DNA of 15,358 bases from JAAYJM01 sp964498585 (GCA_964498585.1 CAZCHH010000072.1:1-15358), one strand, 5' to 3'; shown: positions 8,617-15,358, numbered from the stretch's first letter. The notes: generated by a model from the sequence alone, not told the origin. Made by a program: numbers and translations.

Positions 8617-9378
8617 TTGAAAAAAGAAAATACAAAAAAGAAAACAAATACGAAGCAAAAAGACGATAGAATCCGAATAAATAAATTCATTGCCTCGTCT
8701 GGATATTGCTCCCGAAGAAAAGCTGACGAACTGATTGCAGATGGCAGAGTTACTGTGAACGGAAAAATTATTATTGAGCTTGGTGCGATGCTGAAACCGA
8801 GTGATGTCGTTATGATAGACGGCAACGCAATTAAGCAAAGCATTAGATATAAATATATTATTTTAAACAAGCCGAAAGATTTTATTTGCACTAAAAAAGA
8901 TGAGCTATCGCGTAAAACTGTTTTCGATATAGTCAAATCCAGTGAAAATGTATTAACTGTTGGGCGGCTTGACAGGAATACAACTGGTGTGCTTTTGCTA
9001 ACAAATGACGGTGAAATGATTTACCGCTTAACACATCCAAAATATCAAATTGAGCGCGTTTATGTCGTTAATATTGATAGCCCGCTTGATATAAAAGATG
9101 CTCAGCAGATTGCAAAAGGTGTTGAATTAGAAGATGGCACAACTTCTCCCTGCGAAGTTTTAATTTCACCAGAGGATAATAAAAAAGTTATTTTGCTTTT
9201 GCACGAAGGCAGAAATAGGGAAGTTCGCCGCATATTTGAGCATTTCGGATATAAAGTCAAACAATTAGACAGAAAATCCTTTGCCGGCTTAAATTATTCC
9301 GGACTCAAAAAAGGAGAATACCGGCATTTGCTAAAAACTGAAGTAAATAAGTTGAAGAGAATGCTGGAGATGGGTTAA
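8617..9378 (+). CDS. rluB: RsuA/RluB-family rRNA pseudouridine synthase
   Basis: Isomerises a uridine in rRNA to pseudouridine, most likely in 23S rRNA (RluB type). The 253-residue product has a Lys-rich leader (1-18), an S4 RNA-binding domain (about 19-70, with RINKFIASSGYCSRRKADEL and GRVTVNG), then the catalytic domain with GRLDRNTTGVLLLTNDG, where Asp119 is the expected catalytic residue, and the C-terminal motif EGRNREVRRIFEHFGYKV. The start is a TTG at 8617 immediately after the previous stop codon, with a strong GGAAGAGG-like Shine-Dalgarno in the end of the preceding gene; no ATG precedes the S4 domain. RluB, RluF and RsuA are close paralogues, so the target base is not certain. Confidence 0.9.
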   Translation: MKKENTKKKTNTKQKDDRIRINKFIASSGYCSRRKADELIADGRVTVNGKIIIELGAMLKPSDVVMIDGNAIKQSIRYKYIILNKPKDFICTKKDELSRKTVFDIVKSSENVLTVGRLDRNTTGVLLLTNDGEMIYRLTHPKYQIERVYVVNIDSPLDIKDAQQIAKGVELEDGTTSPCEVLISPEDNKKVILLLHEGRNREVRRIFEHFGYKVKQLDRKSFAGLNYSGLKKGEYRHLLKTEVNKLKRMLEMG

Positions 9379-9421
9379 TTATTAATTGTTAATTGTTAAT
9401 TGTTAATTGTTAATTGTTAAT
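9375..9421 (+). repeat. Heptanucleotide tandem repeat (ttaattg)n
   Basis: Five perfect copies of ttaattg (9382-9416) are followed by a partial copy (9417-9421) and preceded by a one-mismatch copy, ttaatta (9375-9381), that contains the TAA stop of the pseudouridine synthase gene. It occupies most of the 62-bp gap before the accessory cassette. A copy-number change would alter promoter spacing but no reading frame. Confidence 0.95.
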
Positions 9422-9440
9422 GATAAATGAGTGATATTAT

Positions 9441-10238
9441 ATGAAATTATTATATGCATTAAGGAACAGTAGCAAAAAAATTATTTCTGAATTAGAGGAT
9501 AGTAAACTATTCGATAATTCAGGAGATATTGGAAAATTTAGGGAAGAACTTATAGAACAATTACTTAGACCATTTTTACCAGATTGTTATGGTTTAGGAA
9601 CAGGAGAAATTTTCTCCATAGATGGTAACTCAAGCAAACAAATAGATATTGTAATTTATGATGCTGTGTTTTCAAATGTTTTATTTAAAAATAAAAGCAA
9701 TCAATTATTTCCGTGTGAATCTGTATATGGAGAGATTGAAATAAAGACCTATCTTTCTTCTAATGAGTTAATAAGAAGTTTGGATAATATAGAATCAATG
9801 AAATTACTAAAAAGAGAAGATTCAACTATGCTTGATATTACACCATTAAAAGACTTTAAGATAAAGATTGGCGGTGGTTTAGGTTACGATAATACAAAAT
9901 GTAATCCATATTTAGGAATTATATTTGGATATGATGGCTTAGAAGCTAATTCTATAATAAATATATTAAATAATGAACTTCAATCAAGAGATAAAGACTT
10001 ATTACCAGATTTTATCTTTTGTTTTAAAAAGCATTATATGATTCTTAAAGTAAAAGATGATAATACTGTTGCTAATCTTGGTGGTAAGTTTGATAAATAC
10101 TCAATAATATACACAAAAGAAGATACAATACCAATGATGTTTATTACAATAAATACTTGCTTAAATTCAATTCGTTTAAAGGCACCAGATTATAATAAAT
10201 ATTGGATTAACCTTTTTAATGAAATAGCTCACAAATAA
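9441..10238 (+). CDS. DUF6602-like protein, putative PD-(D/E)xK nuclease
   Basis: 265 residues, no signal peptide or membrane segment. The N-terminal half matches the pattern I associate with DUF6602: an acidic helix KFREELIEQLL (32-42), the glycine-rich GLGTGEIF (51-58), a QIDIVIYD strand (67-74) and GEIEIKTYLSS (97-107). Asp69 with E100-I-K102, plus the helix glutamates E35/E36, fits a PD-(D/E)xK nuclease core; nuclease activity is inferred and unproven. The C-terminal half (about 110-265) is not recognised. It is the first gene of the accessory cassette, 19 bp upstream of the HTH-metallopeptidase gene. Very AT-rich codons set it apart from ligA and the pseudouridine synthase. It may be a restriction-like effector or an accessory nuclease of the cassette. 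Confidence 0.7.
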   Translation: MKLLYALRNSSKKIISELEDSKLFDNSGDIGKFREELIEQLLRPFLPDCYGLGTGEIFSIDGNSSKQIDIVIYDAVFSNVLFKNKSNQLFPCESVYGEIEIKTYLSSNELIRSLDNIESMKLLKREDSTMLDITPLKDFKIKIGGGLGYDNTKCNPYLGIIFGYDGLEANSIINILNNELQSRDKDLLPDFIFCFKKHYMILKVKDDNTVANLGGKFDKYSIIYTKEDTIPMMFITINTCLNSIRLKAPDYNKYWINLFNEIAHK

Positions 10239-10257
10239 TATTGTTATAAATTATCTT

Positions 10258-11415
10258 ATGACAAACACAGCAAATATAACACCTGAAATATTAAAATGGG
10301 CAAGAACAACAGCTCATATTTCTGTAGAAGCTGCAGCAGGAAAAGTTCCAACAACTACAAAAAAACTTTTGGAATGGGAATCTGGAATTAGCAAACCTAC
10401 TATTAATCAAGCAAAAAAATTAGCTAAAATATACAAAAGACCTTTTGTCTTATTATTTTTGAGAGAAATACCATTAGATTTTCAACCACTTCAGGATTTT
10501 AGAAATAAAGGTTCAAAACCTCTTAGCACAGCTTCAATTTTTATTATCAGAGAAATACAACAAAAGCAAGCTTGGATTAGTGAATTAAACCAAGAAAATA
10601 ACTTTGAAAAACTTAATTTTATAGGAAAATATTCAATAAGCAACAATCCTAAGGAGGTTGCTAATGATATTATTAAAGAATTGAATATAAATCCTCTTAA
10701 TTACAAAACTAAAAATCCTAACAAGGTATGGATAGAATCAGCAGAAAGAAAAGGAATTTTTATTTCACGTTCAAGTTATATAAATTCAAAAATGACACTT
10801 GATTCAGAAGAGTTTCAAGGTTTTGTCATTGCTGATTCTTATGCACCATTTATTTTTATAAATACAGATGATTGGGGACCATCTCAATTATTTACACTAA
10901 TTCATGAATTAGCTCATCTATGGTTAGCTGAATCTGGAATATCTAATATTACTGAAGTAGAAAATAATACTTTTAATAATCATCCGGTTGAGTTGTTTTG
11001 CAATGAAGTTGCCGCTAATATTTTAATGCCAGAAAATAGTTTTAAGGAAAATTTTAATGAAAGAAATTTGCAAAAGACTGCAAATATTTATAATGTGAGT
11101 TCTTATGCCGTAATTGTTAGAGCTTTGAATTTGAATATTATTACTTATAAGCAATATCAGATATTAAAAAATAATATTCAAATAGAGTATAATGATTTTT
11201 TGAAAAGAGAAGTTGATAAAAAAGAAGAACTAAAGAAAAAAGGAGGAAAAGGAGGACCTGATTATTTCTTATTACAAATAAATAAAAATAGCCGTTTATT
11301 TACACAAGTAGTTTTAGATGCCTATAAAGGTGGAATGATTGAACCAACGTTAGCAAGCAGCTTATTAAATGTTAAAATAGATAAATTTTCAAGATTGGAG
11401 GCAATACTTTACTGA
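10258..11415 (+). CDS. HTH (XRE-type) and ImmA/IrrE-type zinc metallopeptidase
   Basis: 385 residues. The N-terminus carries an XRE-like helix-turn-helix (about 7-68, with ITPEILKWARTTAHISVEAA and WESGISKPTINQAKKLAKIY). The middle holds the ImmA/IrrE (COG2856) peptidase: zinc-binding H216-E-L-A-H220 in FTLIHELAHLWL, and a downstream CNEVAANILMP segment in which E250 is the likely third ligand. Proteins of this architecture are commonly the antitoxin or regulator paired with DUF4411 PIN toxins, and ImmA-type enzymes can cleave repressors. The C-terminal part has a Lys/Glu-rich stretch (about 318-335). The TGA at 11413-11415 overlaps the next ATG by one base, implying translational coupling. 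Probably cytoplasmic and autoregulatory; the latter is inference. Confidence 0.88.
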   Translation: MTNTANITPEILKWARTTAHISVEAAAGKVPTTTKKLLEWESGISKPTINQAKKLAKIYKRPFVLLFLREIPLDFQPLQDFRNKGSKPLSTASIFIIREIQQKQAWISELNQENNFEKLNFIGKYSISNNPKEVANDIIKELNINPLNYKTKNPNKVWIESAERKGIFISRSSYINSKMTLDSEEFQGFVIADSYAPFIFINTDDWGPSQLFTLIHELAHLWLAESGISNITEVENNTFNNHPVELFCNEVAANILMPENSFKENFNERNLQKTANIYNVSSYAVIVRALNLNIITYKQYQILKNNIQIEYNDFLKREVDKKEELKKKGGKGGPDYFLLQINKNSRLFTQVVLDAYKGGMIEPTLASSLLNVKIDKFSRLEAILY

Positions 11416-11849
11416 TGTTTGATTTAAAAAGGATTTATTGCTTAGATACAAATGTTTTAATACAAGCTTGGCAGCAGTATTATTCTCCAATTTTTTGTAA
11501 AGAATATTGGGATATATTAAATGAGTTAGGAGTTAAAAAAAGGATATTTTTACCAGAAGTAGTTGCAGAAGAGATTATTCGTAAAGATGATACTTTATCA
11601 AAATGGCTAAAAAATAGTAATATACCAGTTCAAAAAATTGATAATGAAGTAATTTCAAAATGGCAAGAAATACAAGATGCAAATCCTTTGCATAAATTTT
11701 TAGTTGATAATATAAGACAAAGGTCATTAGCAGACCCATGGGTTATTGCACATTCAATGAAAATGAATGCAACAGTTGTTACAAGAGAGAATAAAGAAAC
11801 AGCACTTAATTCTAAAAGAATTAAAATCCTAATGTTTGTGAGAATATGA
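11415..11849 (+). CDS. PIN-domain toxin, DUF4411 type, C-terminus frameshifted
   Basis: A PIN RNase-like protein; PIN toxins cleave RNA with a metal bound by clustered acidic residues. Seen here: LDTNVLI near the start (first catalytic Asp at residue 10), conserved acidic residues in the EVVAEEIIRKDD helix, and SLADPWVIAHSM with VVTREN near the end. As written it has 144 residues and ends KRIKILMFVRI. One base out of frame, the DNA from 11828 to 11923 encodes PNVCENMNLRCIN and then FEFVKEIGIRF, matching the usual DUF4411 ending (RIKIPxVC...); the repaired product would be about 169 residues. I infer loss of one base near 11826-11828. The catalytic residues lie before the break. A GGAGG at 11397-11401 lies upstream and the gene overlaps the metallopeptidase stop codon, so the two probably form a toxin-antitoxin pair. 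Confidence 0.85.
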   Translation: MFDLKRIYCLDTNVLIQAWQQYYSPIFCKEYWDILNELGVKKRIFLPEVVAEEIIRKDDTLSKWLKNSNIPVQKIDNEVISKWQEIQDANPLHKFLVDNIRQRSLADPWVIAHSMKMNATVVTRENKETALNSKRIKILMFVRI

Positions 11850-11971
11850 ATTTAAGATGTATAAATGATTTTGAATTTGTTAAAGAAATTGGTATTAGAT
11901 TTTCTTGTTATTTAATAGAATGATTTCATCTTAATAAATTTGAATGGGACTTTCAAAAAGCAGAAATTAAT

Positions 11972-12211
11972 TTGAAAAAGCACGGGATTAGCTTTGAAGA
12001 AGCTGCTTCTGTGTTTAACGATATGCTTGCTGTTACTTTTCCAGACGAAGACCATTCTGAAAATGAGTATAGAGAAATCACTATTGGCTTTTCAAATAAC
12101 AATAGAATAATTCTCGTCTTCTCTACATTTAGAGAAAATAAAATTAGAATTATTTCTGCAAGAGAAGCAACAAAGAAAGAGAGAATAAAATATGAAGAAT
12201 CAATCCTTTAA
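11972..12211 (+). CDS. brnT: BrnT-family toxin, probable 5' frameshift
   Basis: BrnT is a RelE-like ribonuclease toxin of type II systems. The protein shows the typical KHGISFEEAASVFND opening, PDEDHSENEYREITIG centre and IRIISAREATKKER ending. The TTG at 11972 is the first usable start in this frame, yet coding resemblance reaches further upstream (NKFEWDFQKAEINL from 11933), back to a TGA at 11921. Removing one T from the TTT run at 11924-11926 would give an ATG start at 11920 reading MIHLNKFEWD, the usual BrnT N-terminus, and would place that ATG in a 4-bp ATGA overlap with the repaired PIN stop codon. I infer a one-base insertion, real or from sequencing. The 3' end overlaps the next gene by 20 bp. 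Confidence 0.85.
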   Translation: MKKHGISFEEAASVFNDMLAVTFPDEDHSENEYREITIGFSNNNRIILVFSTFRENKIRIISAREATKKERIKYEESIL

Positions 12212-12398
12212 TAATGAAGATTATCTAAGAGATGAATACGATTTTGACTTTAGTAAAGGAACTAAAGGGAAATATTTCAATTTTGTAAATTCAGATTATG
12301 TAGAAATAGAACCAGATGTGCAAGAAGTATTTAAGACATCAGAAGAAGTAAACAATGCTCTTCGTGCAATAATTCAGGCAATGCCGAAAAGAAGTTGA
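12192..12398 (+). CDS. Small putative antitoxin partner of BrnT
   Basis: 68 residues, highly acidic, overlapping the end of the BrnT gene by 20 bp, the usual place for a BrnT antitoxin. Visible pattern: EYDFDFSKGTKGKYFNF, then IEPDVQEVFKTSEEVNNALR near the end. This resembles small antitoxin-like proteins with a YDFSKGxRGKY signature and a C-terminal PDVxxVF...SVNxALR helix, rather than classical BrnA, whose ribbon-helix-helix region I cannot clearly see. It would neutralise the toxin and repress the operon by analogy with other type II systems. It is the last gene of the cassette. Confidence 0.6.
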   Translation: MKNQSFNNEDYLRDEYDFDFSKGTKGKYFNFVNSDYVEIEPDVQEVFKTSEEVNNALRAIIQAMPKRS

Positions 12399-12496
12399 AA
12401 GAAATAAAACAAACTGAATTTGTTGAACCTTGATATCCATAAATTATATTAAAATAAATTTTTTTGATTCTTTTTGCACTATCATTAATTACTACT

Positions 12497-12513
12497 AAAT
12501 CATCTAATGATTT
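12497..12513. terminator. Weak stem-loop between convergent genes
   Basis: Arms aaatcat (12497-12503) and atgattt (12507-12513) form a 7-bp A/T stem with a 3-base loop, followed by more T residues on the plus strand and A-rich DNA on both sides. It lies between the converging antitoxin and GH57 genes and could serve as a weak bidirectional terminator. The stem is short and contains only one G-C pair. Confidence 0.25.
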
Positions 12514-12531
12514 TTAATTAAATTAGAAAAA

Positions 12532-14631
12532 TTATTTCCTCATTTCCATTTCAAAATAATCTTGCCTTGGATAAATAATATTTGCCCGAACAGTATTTGT
12601 GCAAATAGTGAATTTTAAATTACTATTAGTTTCTATTAGTAATTGCAATATATTTTTCTTTGAAATCAACAGTTCAATAATTTCATCATTTACATATTCA
12701 ATTTTTTCAAGTTCAATATTATTCTTTGAAAAACAAGTAAATTTTTTATTTTCAAAAGTGAAAGTTATATCTATCGGTTGAATCAAATGTAGATTAATTT
12801 GAAAATTAGTATTAATAATTTCTTTAAATTCAAAAGCAAATCCAATCATATTATCAGTTTCTCCATAACGCATTGATTTCAGTATTTCACCTACCTGATG
12901 CATTTCGGCTAAGCTTTTGTCTAATTCAATAATACCGGCATTTTTCCAATATTCTAAGTTACTAAGTTTACCGTTAATACATAAGTTTAATATGTTTTGA
13001 GCTTTTTTTTGGAATTTAATATTTTTAACTTTTCCTATTGGGAAAAATAATTCTTCAGGTACTTTTTCATCAATAGTCAGATAAACCTGCTCAAGATACC
13101 AGCGGAAAAGGACATCAAAATCGTCTTTGTTCTCAACGTTGTGCCGCGTGCCATACCACCAGAACCAGTCAGACCCTTCAGCAATATAAATCAAATTCAA
13201 TGCTTTTTGATATTTTTCATTATTAATCAAATTCTTTTTCTCTTCAATTTTTTTTCGGGCAATAGCAAGAAATGCCCAAGCTATTCTATCTTCCTCTTCG
13301 CCAATCCAGATATCGAAATTTGCATCAATCCAGGAGCCGGCTTTTAGATTATTAATTTCAGGTAGATAATTTAAACGGAATGTTTCAATTGCTTCAGAAA
13401 AAGTAAGAGAATGGAATTCGTATTCATTTGAAAGTTGACTGAAAAGTTCTCTGCAAAAAGGAACCCCGTTTTCTTTGTAATATTCCCAGCAATTTTCACC
13501 ATCAAGAATAATCGGAACTACTGCCGAATTAAGAGCATTTTCGCCATAAGTATTTACAATTTCACTCCTTATATTTCTTAAGCGATGACAAAAATCGTTA
13601 ACTGCATCGAAATGATTCCAGCGTGAATAAGTAAAGCCAATAGCATCAGAAAGTTGATGGTCACGGAAAAGCATAGCTATCTCCTTCTCATCAATTTTAA
13701 TTTTTCTGGGGAAATATTTATCGGTATTACGATAATCTTCTTTTAAACTGTTTACAAGAATTTCCTCATCGCTTGCAGCCCACTTAAAACCAGCTTCTGC
13801 AATAAGTTTTAGTGATTCATTAGAAATAGAACCTTCAGAGGGCCACATACCTTTTACATTTATACCATAGTTTGAATTTACATATTCTTTAGCTTGTATG
13901 ATTTGACTAATCGCATCTTCCGGAAAACGAAAAATTGGGTTGGGCATTGGTATATTTGGCATTGCTTCTTTAGCAGCTTCACTATTGCATAAAAGTGGTA
14001 AAATTGGATGATACATAGGAGAACAGCTTAACTCTACTTGATTTTTCAATGCGCTAATTTTCAGTAATGGCTTGATATTCTCAAGTACTTTAATTTGTTC
14101 ATCTAAACATAGTTTCTTATCTTCAAAAGAAAAATTTGCTCCTTTTTCAAACAATTGCCAAATACATTCTTTCTTTCGGGAAAAATAACCGAACCATGTG
14201 AGATTATACCAAATTTGTAAATCCAACCATTCCTGTTCACTTGCATATTTAATAAAATTCTCTCTGTCTTTAGCTTTATTATACAATTCATTAAAACGTT
14301 GATAAGGAGCTATCATATTGTCAACATTGCATAGAAAGAAAAGACGGATAATTTCACTTTTATCACTATTTGTAAAGTTCTTTGGGTCCTTTAATGTTAG
14401 CTTTTGTATTTTGTCAATTGTTGAACCGTTAATATAATCATCAATCTGCATTAGCAAAGAAGGAGCTAAATTAATTGTGTGCTTTAATTTAGGATATTCA
14501 TTAAAAAGCAAGGGAAGGTCAAAATAGTCTTTTACACCATGCAGGCGTACCCAAGGCAAAATATATTCACCTTCTTTTTTATAGTATGGCTGATGAAAAT
14601 GCCATAAAATTGCAATATTAAGTGGTAACAT
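12532..14631 (-). CDS. Glycoside hydrolase family 57 alpha-glucan-acting enzyme
   Basis: GH57 enzymes (alpha-amylase, amylopullulanase, 4-alpha-glucanotransferase, branching enzyme) act on glycogen or starch by a retaining mechanism. The 699-residue product has the family motifs in order: HFHQP (11-15), GMWPSEGS (261-268, where Glu266 is the expected nucleophile), LFRDHQLSDAIGF (321-333, holding the expected acid/base Asp, probably D324) and ILDGENCWEYY (375-385). The remaining 300 residues are a helical segment followed by a beta-rich end, as in amylopullulanase-like members. There is no signal peptide, so it is probably cytoplasmic and involved in storage-glucan turnover. The ATG at 14629-14631 puts the first motif at the usual distance. 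Convergent with the toxin-antitoxin cassette; no glycogen gene is adjacent. Exact substrate cannot be assigned. Confidence 0.93.
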   Translation of the reverse strand: MLPLNIAILWHFHQPYYKKEGEYILPWVRLHGVKDYFDLPLLFNEYPKLKHTINLAPSLLMQIDDYINGSTIDKIQKLTLKDPKNFTNSDKSEIIRLFFLCNVDNMIAPYQRFNELYNKAKDRENFIKYASEQEWLDLQIWYNLTWFGYFSRKKECIWQLFEKGANFSFEDKKLCLDEQIKVLENIKPLLKISALKNQVELSCSPMYHPILPLLCNSEAAKEAMPNIPMPNPIFRFPEDAISQIIQAKEYVNSNYGINVKGMWPSEGSISNESLKLIAEAGFKWAASDEEILVNSLKEDYRNTDKYFPRKIKIDEKEIAMLFRDHQLSDAIGFTYSRWNHFDAVNDFCHRLRNIRSEIVNTYGENALNSAVVPIILDGENCWEYYKENGVPFCRELFSQLSNEYEFHSLTFSEAIETFRLNYLPEINNLKAGSWIDANFDIWIGEEEDRIAWAFLAIARKKIEEKKNLINNEKYQKALNLIYIAEGSDWFWWYGTRHNVENKDDFDVLFRWYLEQVYLTIDEKVPEELFFPIGKVKNIKFQKKAQNILNLCINGKLSNLEYWKNAGIIELDKSLAEMHQVGEILKSMRYGETDNMIGFAFEFKEIINTNFQINLHLIQPIDITFTFENKKFTCFSKNNIELEKIEYVNDEIIELLISKKNILQLLIETNSNLKFTICTNTVRANIIYPRQDYFEMEMRK

Positions 14632-14891
14632 AATCTATACTCAAAATTTTTACTTATTAAAATAAGGAAATTTTTTTGAATTGAAAAGGAATTATTTTTA
14701 TTAGTGATTATATCATCTCCTATTTGACATACTATATAAAGAAGTTTCTAATAATTAATTCAATTTTATCTGCCCTTTCGACCACTGAAGGAAAACTTTT
14801 TTATAAATGGAGATGACATAATTTTATTCCGTCATTCCGAAACCCCTTATAAAGCAATGCTTTATTATAATGGAGATGACATCACTAAATG

Positions 14892-14919
14892 TGTCATTCT
14901 GGCGGATGTCAGAATGACA
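14892..14919. repeat. Hairpin with perfect 10-bp arms
   Basis: tgtcattctg (14892-14901) and cagaatgaca (14910-14919) are perfect reverse complements around an 8-base loop. The sequence resembles dispersed REP-type palindromes with a GTCATTCTG end seen in many bacterial genomes; copies of its GTCATT(C/G) end recur at 14831, 14929 and, inverted, at 15004-15010. Confidence 0.85.
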
Positions 14920-14928
14920 AGAAAAGAT

Positions 14929-15010
14929 GTCATTGGTAAGCGAAGTAAGGAATCCAGAGAATAGTGGTTTAAAGGATATATTCTGGATTCTTCACTTCGT
15001 TCAGAATGAC
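14929..15010. repeat. Long imperfect inverted repeat (REP-like)
   Basis: The left arm 14929-14962 (beginning gtcattggtaagcgaagt) pairs with the right arm 14980-15010 (ending cttcgttcagaatgac). CGAAGT and GAATCCAGA are perfectly conserved between arms, with a few transitions elsewhere and a loop of about 17 bases. This type of element, with arms containing CGAAGTGAAGAATCCAGA, is a common dispersed intergenic repeat; a transcript would form a strong stem. Confidence 0.85.
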
Positions 15011-15273
15011 TGTGTTAATTGATGTCATTTCCATTTAAATAAAGGTCTTGCTTTATCGAAGAATTCAAAAATTAAAACCAGATGTTCAGTATTTGATTTT
15101 CCAGTTATGCTATCTGCTTGCTTCTCGAAAGACCGGATTTATTTCACTTTCTTTAAGTTTTGCGGCAGTTTAAAATTACCAGAATTTTGTTAATTACCAA
15201 TTATTAAAAAGAATTAATTATTTTTAAAAGAATAAAGTATAAATAATTTTATTAATTTAGTATTTTTATTAAA

Positions 15274-15358
15274 ATGCAAATAAAAAAAATGAGTAAAATT
15301 AAAGACAAAATTAATCTGCTAAATCAAAAGACCCGTGAATCGAATCTTGGAGGCGGTC
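15274..15358 (+). CDS. Acyl-CoA carboxylase beta subunit, N-terminal fragment (window edge)
   Basis: From the ATG at 15274 (or the in-frame ATG at 15289) the frame reads MSKIKDKINLLNQKTRESNLGGG and is cut by the window edge. The charged helix ending in LGGG is the standard N-terminus of propionyl/methylmalonyl-CoA carboxylase carboxyltransferase subunits (PccB type), which normally continue with a GGxxRIxxQHxxGKLTARER stretch. Only 28 codons are present, so the family call is good but the substrate is open. The second ATG gives the more typical N-terminus. Confidence 0.7.
   Translation, partial: MQIKKMSKIKDKINLLNQKTRESNLGGG

Larger units (their letters stand above)
14849..15056. repeat. Outer inverted repeat enclosing the hairpin cluster
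   Basis: The segment 14849-14883 (from ataaagcaatgctttat to gagatgacatc) is an inverted copy of 15021-15056 (gatgtcatttccatttaaat and on), matching at most positions with a one-base length difference. The two smaller hairpins lie between these arms, giving a nested structure of about 208 bp consistent with a MITE or a composite REP cluster. No flanking target-site duplication was identified. Confidence 0.7.
14632..15273. other. Non-coding region with repeat cluster, about 640 bp
   Basis: No plausible coding frame is visible on either strand. The first part (14632-14760) is AT-rich and must hold the GH57 promoter; on the minus strand a TATAAT-like hexamer lies at 14707-14712 without a recognisable -35. 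14800-15056 holds nested inverted repeats. 15057-15200 has mixed composition with nothing I can name. 15200-15273 is again very AT-rich and presumably includes the promoter of the carboxylase gene. Confidence 0.7.

Noticed and set aside
8586..8936. Minus-strand frames opposite the pseudouridine synthase gene
   Set aside because: They have no family resemblance and lie opposite a gene with full catalytic and S4 motifs.
11820..11830. Programmed -1 frameshift in the PIN gene
   Set aside because: No X-XXY-YYZ slippery heptamer is in frame, and re-pairing of the AAA codon one base back would read TAA; a one-base deletion is simpler.
15057..15200. Possible small RNA or coding remnant with mixed composition
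   Set aside because: No frame, hairpin-plus-T-tract or known RNA motif could be identified by eye.

Overview
The window looks like a piece of a low-GC member of the Bacteroidota/Chlorobiota assemblage, with Ignavibacteria or Kapabacteria-like lineages as the best guess. The strongest pointer is a large secreted beta-propeller/PKD protein ending in a type IX secretion (T9SS) C-terminal sorting domain. Weak or absent Shine-Dalgarno sites before most genes and the AT-rich, repeat-bearing spacers agree with this. No rRNA or tRNA is visible, so placement is inference from protein families.

Layout. 1-2841 (minus): an AddA/RecB-type UvrD-superfamily helicase. Its frame stops at 109, but the downstream frame stays open to the window edge with family-like sequence; helicase motif VI is absent at the junction, so the gene appears broken by an internal deletion plus frame change. 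2909-4969 (plus): NAD-dependent DNA ligase LigA, divergent from the helicase across 67 bp. 5214-8459 (plus): the T9SS cargo protein, whose N-terminus holds in-frame 81-bp repeats and palindromes. 8485-8616: a 43-residue single-span membrane protein. 8617-9378: an RsuA/RluB-family pseudouridine synthase.

9441-12398 (plus) is a compact AT-rich accessory cassette: a DUF6602-like protein with PD-(D/E)xK nuclease features, an HTH plus ImmA/IrrE-type zinc peptidase, a PIN protein of DUF4411 type, a BrnT-type toxin and a small putative antitoxin. The genes abut or overlap, so they read as one transcription unit. The PIN and BrnT genes each carry what looks like a one-base indel. Correcting both gives a complete DUF4411 C-terminus and an ATGA stop/start overlap between the two genes. 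This cassette is the best candidate here for a composite toxin-antitoxin or defence system.

12532-14631 (minus): a cytoplasmic family GH57 alpha-glucan-acting enzyme, convergent with the cassette. 14632-15273 is about 640 bp of non-coding DNA with nested inverted repeats of REP/MITE type. From 15274 the first codons of an acyl-CoA carboxylase beta subunit (propionyl/methylmalonyl-CoA carboxylase type) run off the right edge.

The housekeeping genes (DNA repair, replication, rRNA modification, glucan metabolism) are functionally unrelated neighbours. Only the 9.4-12.4 kb cassette looks like a set of genes working together.
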